Source: JBGSIZ01 sp041742255 (GTDB taxonomy: Bacteria > Pseudomonadota > Alphaproteobacteria > Rhodobacterales > Rhodobacteraceae). From it: a stretch of 8,592 nt of DNA. Both the position numbers and the translations under genes were made by a program. How positions within the stretch are numbered: the stretch's first letter is position 1; each line of letters begins with the position of its first letter. Below the pieces are notes generated by a model. It made no database searches, was not told where the DNA came from, and saw only the letters and a list, made by a program, of their open reading frames with translations. The stretch covers positions 1 to 8,592 of the forward strand of contig JBGSIZ010000051.1 in NCBI GenBank assembly GCA_041742255.1, written 5' to 3'. Shown here one piece after another: positions 1 through 5,653 of this stretch.

Positions 1-741
1 GAGGCGCAAGAGGTCACGCCGGAAAAACTGCTGGAAACGCTGGACACCGACCCCGACACCATGCCGCCGTCTGACCAGATCGAAACAGACGTTAATGCGC
101 TCAAACGTCAACGGGATGCGCTGGGGGCGGTCAACCTGCGCGCCGAAGAAGACGCGGTCGCCGTGCAAACCGAACACGACACCCTGATTTCCGAAAAAAC
201 CGATCTGGAGGACGCGATCAAGGCGCTGCGGTCCGGCATCGCGGCGCTCAACCGCGAAGGCCGCGAACGGCTCCTGACCGCCTTTGAACAGGTCAATTCC
301 AACTTTTCCCTGCTGTTCAAACACCTGTTTGGCGGGGGGGAGGCCGAATTGGTGCTGGTCGAAAGCGATGATCCGCTAGAGGCGGGTCTCGAAATCATGT
401 GCCAACCCCCCGGCAAGAAACTGGCGACCTTGTCGCTGTTGTCGGGCGGGGAACAGACGCTCACGGCGCTGGCCCTCATCTTTGGCGTGTTCCTCGCCAA
501 CCCGGCCCCCATTTGTGTGCTGGACGAGGTGGACGCGCCGCTGGACGACGCCAACGTGACCCGGTTCTGCGACCTTCTGGACGAAATGTGCAGGCGGACG
601 GAAACCCGGTTCCTCATCATCACGCACCACGCCGTGACGATGGCGCGGATGGACCGCCTGTTTGGCGTCACCATGGGCGAACAAGGCGTCAGCCAACTGG
701 TCAGCGTAGACCTGAAAAAGGCGGCCGCGATGGTCGCCTGA
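1..741 (+). CDS. smc: SMC chromosome segregation ATPase, C-terminal part
   Basis: This is the last 246 residues of an SMC protein; the start lies before the window. SMC forms the ATP-driven DNA-loop-extruding condensin with ScpA and ScpB. The segment holds the end of the second coiled-coil arm, rich in Glu, Lys and Arg up to about base 290, followed by the C-terminal half of the ATPase head. The ABC signature LSGGEQ lies at 439-456. The Walker B strand ICVLDE lies at 511-528 and is followed by the D-loop (VDAPLDDAN). The H-loop histidine is in THH at about 622-630. The C-lobe order is complete and ends in TGA at 739-741. The reading frame is open from base 1, so the ATG at 61 is internal. The next gene is convergent and ends only 3 bp away, which leaves no room for a separate terminator. 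The identification is firm from the motifs. Confidence 0.97.
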   Translation, partial: EAQEVTPEKLLETLDTDPDTMPPSDQIETDVNALKRQRDALGAVNLRAEEDAVAVQTEHDTLISEKTDLEDAIKALRSGIAALNREGRERLLTAFEQVNSNFSLLFKHLFGGGEAELVLVESDDPLEAGLEIMCQPPGKKLATLSLLSGGEQTLTALALIFGVFLANPAPICVLDEVDAPLDDANVTRFCDLLDEMCRRTETRFLIITHHAVTMARMDRLFGVTMGEQGVSQLVSVDLKKAAAMVA

Positions 742-744
742 CCC

Positions 745-1767
745 TCAGATCGGGCAAAAGGCCGTCTGCCGGACAAACGCTTCTGCTGATCCGGGCGGGA
801 TGCCTGCAAAATCAATCCGGCCCATGGTTGTGGGTGCGGCCACGGTGGGCGGGGCGGTCACGGCGCGGGAAATCGCCCCGGTGCCAAGGTCGGCCACGGT
901 TCCCGCGACGGTCTGCACGACAAAACTCATGCCCTCGATCCGGGTGCCCAATACGCCGCCCGCCAATCCGCCTGCAAGGCCGATGGTGGCGGTGACGGCG
1001 GCATCCCGCATGCTGCCCCCTTCAACCAAGGTCTGGCCCCCGGCTGTCAACCCGCTGCCCGCGGACCCGATCACCACCAGGGTGCCCGTTTCCGCCGCGG
1101 TCAACGTGGCCCCGGCCCCGCCAAGGCCAATCGCCCCCACAATAAAACTGCCCGACGCGTTGATGACCGCTGATCCGACGTTGCCGGTGTCCTGATAAGT
1201 GAACCCGCCACGCATCGCCGATCCCAGCGCGATAGATGACATCGCGGTGCCCGTGGTGACGCCGGTCATGCCGGCCCCTGCGGCAGCAGCGCCCCCCATT
1301 CCTCCGGTGACGATGGTGCCCGTCACGATCAGAAATGTGGCTGACCCGTCGCGGATCGTGCGCAAAACGGTGATCGCGGTTTCCCAATTCGACACGTTGT
1401 TGCTGATGTTGGTCATCGTGCGATGCTGCAATTCGCGCCGGGTGGTGTCATAAAACCGCTGATCCTCCAGCCCTTGATGAACAAAGGTCACAAAGGTCTG
1501 GAAAAAATTGTGCGGGTTGGTGCGCACCTGCATTTCGGCCTCTGGCCAAAAGCGGTTCGTCTCTTGGTCCAATGCGGCGCGAAATCCCGCCCAGCGGGTC
1601 TCTAATTCCCATGTGGTGGGCATGAACATGCTGGTCCTATGTTCAACCACCCGTGACCTCTGGCGGATCAATGTGTTGCGGAGCGAACTGCGGATCGCGA
1701 TATACATTCCGTCAGGGTCCCAGACGAAACGGCGCCCGTTGTCGTCGGATACTAAAAAAACGCCCAT
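745..1767 (-). CDS. Unrecognised 340-aa protein with a Gly/Ala-rich hydrophobic domain
   Basis: I do not recognise this family. The start at 1767 is chosen because GAAAGGAA (1782-1775) lies 7 nt before it; an ATG at 1821 in the same frame has no such site. Residues 1-140 are soluble and mixed in charge, with many Arg, Trp and Phe residues and probable helices (for example 58-80 and 100-135). Residues about 143-300 are almost entirely Gly, Ala, Thr, Val, Ile and Ser, with recurring GxxxG-like spacing (GGMGG, GAGMTG, GLGGAGA, GLAGGLAGG). This resembles glycine-zipper or membrane-inserting segments. The last 40 residues are Pro-rich and end in FCPI. There is no signal peptide and no recognisable enzymatic or toxin motif. 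Such Gly-zipper centres occur in membrane-inserting domains of effectors and polymorphic toxins, but that reading is inference. It follows the glycosyltransferase on the same strand after 119 bp, so it may have its own promoter. Confidence 0.75.
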   Translation of the reverse strand: MGVFLVSDDNGRRFVWDPDGMYIAIRSSLRNTLIRQRSRVVEHRTSMFMPTTWELETRWAGFRAALDQETNRFWPEAEMQVRTNPHNFFQTFVTFVHQGLEDQRFYDTTRRELQHRTMTNISNNVSNWETAITVLRTIRDGSATFLIVTGTIVTGGMGGAAAAGAGMTGVTTGTAMSSIALGSAMRGGFTYQDTGNVGSAVINASGSFIVGAIGLGGAGATLTAAETGTLVVIGSAGSGLTAGGQTLVEGGSMRDAAVTATIGLAGGLAGGVLGTRIEGMSFVVQTVAGTVADLGTGAISRAVTAPPTVAAPTTMGRIDFAGIPPGSAEAFVRQTAFCPI

Positions 1768-1774
1768 GGCCAAA

Positions 1775-1782
1775 TTCCTTTC
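1775..1782 (-). promoter_or_regulatory. Ribosome binding site that fixes the start of the Gly-rich protein
   Basis: On the minus strand GAAAGGAA lies 7 nt before the ATG at 1767. This favours that start over the in-frame ATG at 1821, whose upstream sequence has no purine-rich site. Confidence 0.6.
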
Positions 1783-1819
1783 GGCGGTCGGACAAACTGT
1801 TGAAAAAAAGGGTCGCTGC

Positions 1820-1863
1820 AATGTCGCAAATGTCGCGCCGCCGGCTGTGCGCTGTCAATGTCG
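1820..1863 (-). repeat. Three copies of a 7-bp motif upstream of the Gly-rich protein
   Basis: Minus-strand CGACATT occurs at 1863-1857, 1835-1829 and 1826-1820, and the last two extend to GCGACATT. They lie 53 to 97 bp before the start at 1767, in the 119-bp gap after the glycosyltransferase stop. They could be operator half-sites for a regulator of that gene. No named regulator site matches that I know. Short repeats like this can arise by chance. Confidence 0.3.
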
Positions 1864-1886
1864 AACTGGGGCGGCTTCTGTTTCGG

Positions 1887-2792
1887 CTATTTTTGGCCGA
1901 TCCCGGCCAACAAGGCGGCGACCTTGGCCCGCAATCCCAGATCGGCCTCGATCAACGCGCCCTCCTCGCGCAGCAGGTCGCGGCGATCGGGGGCTATTGC
2001 TTGAACCCGGTCGAAAAACGGGGCAGCGGCGTCCGGGTCGGCCAGCAAATCCACCAACGCGGCATTGCCCCGGTAGGCCCCGCGCGCCAATCGGAATGGC
2101 AAGGCGGCGAGCCAAGCCTCGCGGTTCTGGGCGTGAAAATGCAACAGGGCCAGACCGGATTCAAACTCCTGTTCGGCGATCCGCGCGCCGTCCACAAACG
2201 CGCTGTGCAACCGGGGGCGCAATCCGGCAATGCCGGTGCGGAAAAAACATTTGCCCGCCGAATGGGATAACATGCCGCCCCGTAGGGCCGGGGCATAGGG
2301 GCCATAAATGCGGCGCAACATCCCGCGCTGTTCCACGGGCTGCAACGCCCCGCGGAACGTGCGGGCGGTGAAAATATCATCCGGCAGGCCGGTATCCCAC
2401 AACGCCTCATAGGGGCGGATGCGCAGGCACGGGGTCTGGTCGTCCACAAGATTCAGCCAGCGGTCAACGCGGCGGCTGGGCCACAGGAATTCGTCGCCGT
2501 CGATATGGGCCAGCCACGGATATTGGCACGCGGCATAGCATCGCTGGACATTGGCGGTTTGGCGGTCCTGATGGGCGTCGGGGCGGCCACCCGCGACCGT
2601 TTGCCAATAGGCAGCGTCGCAGGGCACAGGCGTCACCTTGGGGATGCGGGCGACGGCGGCGATGGCCGGATCGGCGGGGTCGTCAAAATGCACCCAGATG
2701 CGGGCAGCCCCCAGCGACAGGTGATGGGCGACAAAGGCCAACATCTCGTCCATCGGGGCCTTGAGGGTGGTGCAGATGGCCCAATGCGCCAT
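1887..2792 (-). CDS. GT2-like glycosyltransferase (GT-A fold)
   Basis: This is a 301-aa protein that probably transfers a sugar from a nucleotide-sugar donor; donor and acceptor cannot be told from the sequence. It resembles the Glyco_tranf_2_4 (PF13704) type found in Rhodobacteraceae capsule or surface polysaccharide loci. The N-terminus has the expected first strand and helix (ICTTLK, residues 6-11, then a helix to about 30) and a second strand (RIWVHFDD, 31-38). The metal-binding DxD equivalent is HIDGDEF at about 96-102. A C-terminal FHAQNREAW segment matches the part of this family after the catalytic domain. There is no signal peptide or membrane segment, so it is cytoplasmic. ATG at 2792 has GGAGAG about 10 nt upstream. 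It lies 45 bp after cbiB on the same strand and is probably co-transcribed with it, though it has no clear role in cobalamin synthesis. Confidence 0.82.
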   Translation of the reverse strand: MAHWAICTTLKAPMDEMLAFVAHHLSLGAARIWVHFDDPADPAIAAVARIPKVTPVPCDAAYWQTVAGGRPDAHQDRQTANVQRCYAACQYPWLAHIDGDEFLWPSRRVDRWLNLVDDQTPCLRIRPYEALWDTGLPDDIFTARTFRGALQPVEQRGMLRRIYGPYAPALRGGMLSHSAGKCFFRTGIAGLRPRLHSAFVDGARIAEQEFESGLALLHFHAQNREAWLAALPFRLARGAYRGNAALVDLLADPDAAAPFFDRVQAIAPDRRDLLREEGALIEADLGLRAKVAALLAGIGQK

Positions 2793-2837
2793 GGGGGTCG
2801 GACTCTCCGGTTTGGCACCGGGTCTACACCCGCGCCG

Positions 2838-3740
2838 TCACACAATGGTAAACAACACAACCACCAACAGCGCCATGCCCCAAACGGTCCACAACGCGCG
2901 GACCGCCCGGTCAATGTCATCGGGGCCAAGGGTGCGGGCACCCTGCGGATGGACAAAGGGAAAATCGGTCAGCACGCCGTCATAACTGCGCGGCCCGGCA
3001 AGGGCGACATTCAAAACGCGGGCAAGGGCGGCCTCGGGCCACCCGGCATTGGGGGATTTGTGGCGGCGGGCCTCGGTGCGGATGGCGGGCCAATCGGACA
3101 GGCGGGGGGTCATCATCCAGAACAATCCGGCGGTGATCCGGGCGGGCACCCAGTTCAACACATCGTCAAACCGGGCGGCGGCCCAGCCAAAATCGCGGTG
3201 CCGGGGGGTGCGATAGCCGATCATGCTGTCGGCGGTATTGGTGATCTTGTAAATCAACAAACCGGGCAATCCGCCCAACAGGAACCAGAATAACGGGGCG
3301 ATGACCCCGTCGCTCAGGTTCTAGGCGGCGCTCTCGATGGCAGACCTTGCAACGGCGGTCTGATCCATGGCCCCGGTGTCGCGGCTCACGATCATGGCAA
3401 CCGCGCGGCGACCATCGCCCAGCGACAAACGCAAATCGCGGGACACGGCGGCGACGTGATCCACCAGCGACCGTTGCGCCAGCAAAATGGCCCCCACGAT
3501 GACAACGGCCACCGGGCCACCAATCGCCTGCACCAACGCGCCCAGCACACCCGCGCCAATCACCAACCCGGTCATGGCCAAGACACCCTTGGCCTTGCGC
3601 GCGTCGCCTGTGTTGAACCGCTGATCACACCACGCCACAGCACGGCCCATCAGGACGGCAGGATGGGGCAACCGGGACCACAGCCAACGGGGTTCCCCCA
3701 TTGCGGCGTCCAACAGCATGGCCAGAACCACGGGGATCAC
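2838..3740 (-). pseudogene. cbiB: CbiB/CobD adenosylcobinamide-phosphate synthase, interrupted by in-frame TAG
   Basis: CbiB is an inner-membrane protein that joins adenosylcobyric acid to the aminopropanol phosphate arm, giving adenosylcobinamide phosphate. The start is GTG at 3740. It overlaps the cobC stop as GTGA and has GGAGG 7 nt upstream. From there the frame runs 139 codons, meets TAG at 3323-3321, then stays open in the same frame to TGA at 2838. The total is 300 codons, the normal family length. Family features lie on both sides: the N-terminal LDAAMGEPRWLW and HPAVLMG, RSAIESAA just before the stop, and NLSDGVIAPLFW and NTADSMIGYRT just after it. The family motif reads roughly E-S-x-A-E-N-x-S-D-G, so the TAG sits where glutamate (GAG) is expected and one base change explains it. 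Hydrophobic segments fall at about 1-15, 52-92, 147-167 and 280-300. The product is probably non-functional, unless this is a sequencing error or the stop is suppressed. Confidence 0.88.
3321..3323 (-). other. In-frame TAG nonsense codon in cbiB (codon 140)
   Basis: Plus-strand CTA reads TAG in the cbiB frame. Both flanks are in the same frame and match CbiB, so the lesion is a substitution and not a frameshift. TAG ends several neighbouring genes (the glycosyltransferase, the response regulator and the glutathione reductase), so it is a real stop in this genome. Confidence 0.9.
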
Positions 3741-4690
3741 ACCGCCGCCTCCACCTGTGCCCAACGGTCGGGATGGGGCAACCCCAACCGCAGCCACCGG
3801 TGGGAATACGGGAATATACGGGACCACACATGCACCTGCGCCAACCGGTCCTGCCACGCGGCGGCATCGTCCACGTCATACAGGCGGAACAACGTCGTCC
3901 CGCCCACAACGCGGGCACCCCGGGCGGTCAGAACGGCATCCAGCCGGGCGGAATCGGCGGCCAACCGGGCGCGGGTGGCCATGGCCCATCTGGTATCGGC
4001 CAAGGCACGGGTGGCAATTTGCAAGGCAGGGCCGGACACGGGCCACGGACCCAACAATTCGGTCATCCGGGCACACTCGGCAGGGGTGCCCACCATCATC
4101 CCCAACCGCAGCCCGGCCAACCCCCAGAATTTCCCGAAACTTTTCAGGACAATCACCCCGGACTGGCCCGCGCGGGCGATATGGCTGGCCTGCGGTGTGA
4201 CATCGCAGAAACTCTCGTCAATCACGGTCCAAGGACGCGATGAACGGGGGGCCAAGGCATCGTCGGGCCACATCCGGCCATCGGGGTTGTTGGGATGCAC
4301 CAGCACATGCACCGGGCAGGCAGGGTCGGTGGCGCTCACGGTCATACCTTGGGCGGCAAAGGCAGCGGCATGTTCGTTATAGGTGGGGGCAGGGATATAA
4401 ACGGGGGCAGTCCCGACAATATCGGGCATCCGGGCAATCAAGGCCGAGGCCCCGTTGGCGGCAACCACGCCTGCTTCCTTGGGGATGTTCCAGAATGCGC
4501 GGGCGGCGGCCTCCAGCGCGGACATGGCGGCGCGGTCGGGCAAGGCGGTCCAGACATCGCCGCCCAGATCGGGCACCGGATAGGGGACAGGATTGATCCC
4601 GGTAGACAGGTCCAGCCACCCGGCGCGGGTGCCACCCCACCGGGCCACAGCGGCATCCAATCCGCCCCCATGGTCGCGGTTTTCGGTCAT
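3737..4690 (-). CDS. cobC: Threonine-phosphate decarboxylase (CobC), PLP enzyme
   Basis: CobC is a fold-type I PLP enzyme of the aspartate-aminotransferase superfamily. It decarboxylates L-threonine O-3-phosphate to (R)-1-amino-2-propanol phosphate, the linker that CbiB attaches. The protein has 317 residues, close to the family length. The N-terminal DLSTGINPVPYP (27-38) is typical of CobC. PLP-site residues are visible: Tyr104 in APTYNEHAAAF, Asn134/Asn135 in HPNNPDG, Asp158 in VIDES, and the Schiff-base Lys187 in SFGKFWGLAG followed by RLG. The C-terminal arginines of HRWLRLGLP (about 297-305) would bind substrate phosphate or carboxylate. The start at ATG 4690 overlaps the stop of the DUF1636 gene as ATGA, and the stop overlaps the cbiB start as GTGA. 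It is therefore the middle of a translationally coupled operon. An ATG at 4744 in the same frame would overlap DUF1636 by 58 bp and is less likely. The Salmonella equivalent is called CobD. Confidence 0.95.
   Translation of the reverse strand: MTENRDHGGGLDAAVARWGGTRAGWLDLSTGINPVPYPVPDLGGDVWTALPDRAAMSALEAAARAFWNIPKEAGVVAANGASALIARMPDIVGTAPVYIPAPTYNEHAAAFAAQGMTVSATDPACPVHVLVHPNNPDGRMWPDDALAPRSSRPWTVIDESFCDVTPQASHIARAGQSGVIVLKSFGKFWGLAGLRLGMMVGTPAECARMTELLGPWPVSGPALQIATRALADTRWAMATRARLAADSARLDAVLTARGARVVGGTTLFRLYDVDDAAAWQDRLAQVHVWSRIFPYSHRWLRLGLPHPDRWAQVEAAV
3748..3752 (-). promoter_or_regulatory. Ribosome binding site for the cbiB GTG start
   Basis: GGAGG on the minus strand lies 7 nt before GTG 3740 and inside the 3' end of cobC. 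Together with the GTGA overlap it supports the GTG start over an upstream ATG at 3857, which would add 39 low-complexity residues. Confidence 0.65.
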
Positions 4691-5052
4691 TCGGGCAAGG
4701 GGGCGTGGCGGCTCACGAAATGGCCCTTCACACCTTGCGGCCACTCGCGATAGGGGACGACGCCCGTGTCACTTTGGGCGTGCTTGGTGGCATATTCGAC
4801 AATGGCTTGGGCGTCGGCGGCAGTGGGTTCAAACGTGCCGATGGAATACCCCATCTTGCCGGTGGCCTGCACCACGACATTGCACGCCCGTTCGCACCCC
4901 ATCGTGCAGGACACGCGGCGGGCGCGGACCAATGTGCCATCCACGGCGGCCTCGATCAGACCGGCCAACGCCTCGCCATCGGTCTGGGCCATATCGCTGG
5001 TGTCCCATCCGGGGCGCTTGCAGGTGTCGCATACGGTGATCCAGCTTGTCAT
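4687..5052 (-). CDS. DUF1636 Cys-rich metal-binding protein
   Basis: This 121-aa protein matches the DUF1636 family, whose members sit beside cobalamin genes in alphaproteobacteria and look like small thioredoxin-fold, ferredoxin-like metal or Fe-S binders. The exact function is not known. Five cysteines are visible: Cys8 and Cys11 (CDTC), then Cys49, Cys53 and Cys57 (CTMGCERAC). The pattern is CxxC followed by CxxxCxxxC, suited to an iron-sulfur cluster or cobalt site. The C-terminal part, including GVVPYREWPQGVKGHF, is the usual end of the family. There is no signal peptide. ATG at 5052 has AGGAG (5066-5062) 9 nt upstream. It is the first gene of the minus-strand cobalamin operon and overlaps cobC by 4 nt. 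A role in cobalt delivery or redox support is inference from its context. Confidence 0.88.
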   Translation of the reverse strand: MTSWITVCDTCKRPGWDTSDMAQTDGEALAGLIEAAVDGTLVRARRVSCTMGCERACNVVVQATGKMGYSIGTFEPTAADAQAIVEYATKHAQSDTGVVPYREWPQGVKGHFVSRHAPLPE

Positions 5053-5158
5053 CGGTCGGGGCTCCTGTCCGGTTTCGCCCGTGGTTCAAGCGGATTCCAG
5101 CCGGTAACACAAGATAGCTGGGGATAAACCGCCGATCTGCCGCAGGCGGAGGGCGTGG

Positions 5159-5199
5159 TTAACCTTCTGTTAGGAAATTGAGCCGATCCATCTTAAAAT
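5159..5199 (+). promoter_or_regulatory. Candidate CtrA-box promoter for the response regulator
   Basis: TTAA at 5159-5162, seven bases, then TTAG at 5170-5173 is one mismatch from the alphaproteobacterial CtrA site TTAA-N7-TTAA, and the left half reads GGTTAACC. If the second half overlaps a -35 (TTAGGA, 5170-5175), an 18-nt spacer leads to TAAAAT at 5194-5199, five of six matches to the -10 consensus. This would give a leader of about 50 nt before ATG 5255. It is sequence matching only. The palindromic GGTTAACC also reads towards DUF1636. Confidence 0.4.
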
Positions 5200-5215
5200 A
5201 AAATAAACGGATCGG
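5183..5215. repeat. 7-bp perfect inverted repeat flanking the candidate -10
   Basis: CCGATCC (5183-5189) and GGATCGG (5209-5215) are perfect inverted copies around a 19-nt AT-rich loop that contains the candidate -10 TAAAAT. The placement suits an operator whose binder would block polymerase. As RNA only the right part would be transcribed, so a transcript hairpin is less likely. Confidence 0.45.
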
Positions 5216-5254
5216 TCATCGGTCCTGAAAACGCGGCAGAACAGTGAGGCTCCT

Positions 5255-5653
5255 ATGCACGTCTTGATCGTCGAAAGCCGGCAGGATTTGTCAGCTCTCT
5301 GGCAACGGCACCTTGAACGGCTGGGGATGACGGTGACCACGGCCACGACGGGGGATCAGGCGACGGCGATCATCGGGGCACAAGACCTTGATGTGATCCT
5401 GATCGACCTGGTGATCGCCGAAGGCAGCGCGCTGGGCGTGTCGGATTACGCGCGGGTGCGGCGGCCTTCGACCAACGTGATCTTTGTCAGCGACACATCG
5501 TTCTTTTCGGACGGGTCACTGTTCGCGCTCTCGTCCAACGCGCGGGCGCATGTCAAAACAGGCACGCCGCCCGAAGACCTCGCCGCGATCGTGGAACACT
5601 ACGCCATCCGACACGACCTAACGGTCCCGCCCATGCGGTTGCCCGTAGTCTAG
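5255..5653 (+). CDS. Single-domain response regulator (receiver only)
   Basis: This 132-aa CheY-like receiver has no output domain. The phosphoacceptor is Asp51 at the end of strand 3 (ILIDL, 48-52). The conserved Ser/Thr is Ser79 in IFVSD, and the conserved lysine is Lys101 in HVKTG, where the usual following Pro is Thr. The acidic pair at the end of strand 1 is Glu7-Ser8, so the second acid, which helps bind Mg, is replaced by serine and phosphorylation kinetics may be altered. ATG at 5255 has GTGAGG 5 nt upstream. No histidine kinase is in the window, so the partner is unknown. It would act through protein partners, as CheY or DivK does, and a CtrA-like site upstream fits such a role. Its 3' end overlaps the convergent glutathione reductase gene by 36 bp. 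Confidence 0.9.
   Translation: MHVLIVESRQDLSALWQRHLERLGMTVTTATTGDQATAIIGAQDLDVILIDLVIAEGSALGVSDYARVRRPSTNVIFVSDTSFFSDGSLFALSSNARAHVKTGTPPEDLAAIVEHYAIRHDLTVPPMRLPVV

Larger units (their letters stand above)
5053..5254. promoter_or_regulatory. Divergent intergenic region between DUF1636-cobC-cbiB and the response regulator
   Basis: This 202-bp gap holds the leaders of two divergent genes. The side nearest DUF1636 (5053-5150) is GC-rich, with short GC palindromes such as CCGCCTGCGG on the minus strand. I could not fit the conserved cobalamin riboswitch elements there. The side nearest the regulator (5155-5215) is AT-rich and holds the promoter-like elements described separately. No reliable sigma-70 promoter stands out for the minus-strand operon. 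Confidence 0.6.

Noticed and set aside
800..1453. Plus-strand open frames rich in Pro, Ala and Val opposite the Gly-rich protein
   Set aside because: They are the complement of Gly/Ala codons (GGC and GCC read as GCC and GGC). They have no start signal, and the minus frame has a proper ribosome binding site and stop.
1802..1812. Rho-independent terminator after the glycosyltransferase
   Set aside because: There is a minus-strand T-tract, but no stable hairpin directly before it.
3321..3323. Pyrrolysine or programmed readthrough at the cbiB TAG
   Set aside because: TAG is a normal terminator for several genes in this window, no pyl genes are seen, and glutamate is the expected residue. A nonsense mutation or sequencing error is simpler.
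3321..3740. Frameshift in cbiB
   Set aside because: The parts before and after the interruption are in the same frame, so a substitution explains it without any insertion or deletion.
2505..4382. Long plus-strand open frames opposite the glycosyltransferase, cbiB and cobC
   Set aside because: They are Gly-, Arg-, Pro- and His-rich translations with no motif and no ribosome binding site. The minus-strand genes explain the sequence fully.
5053..5160. Cobalamin riboswitch before the DUF1636-cobC-cbiB operon
   Set aside because: The conserved B12 box and the other core blocks could not be placed on the minus strand. Only short GC palindromes are present.
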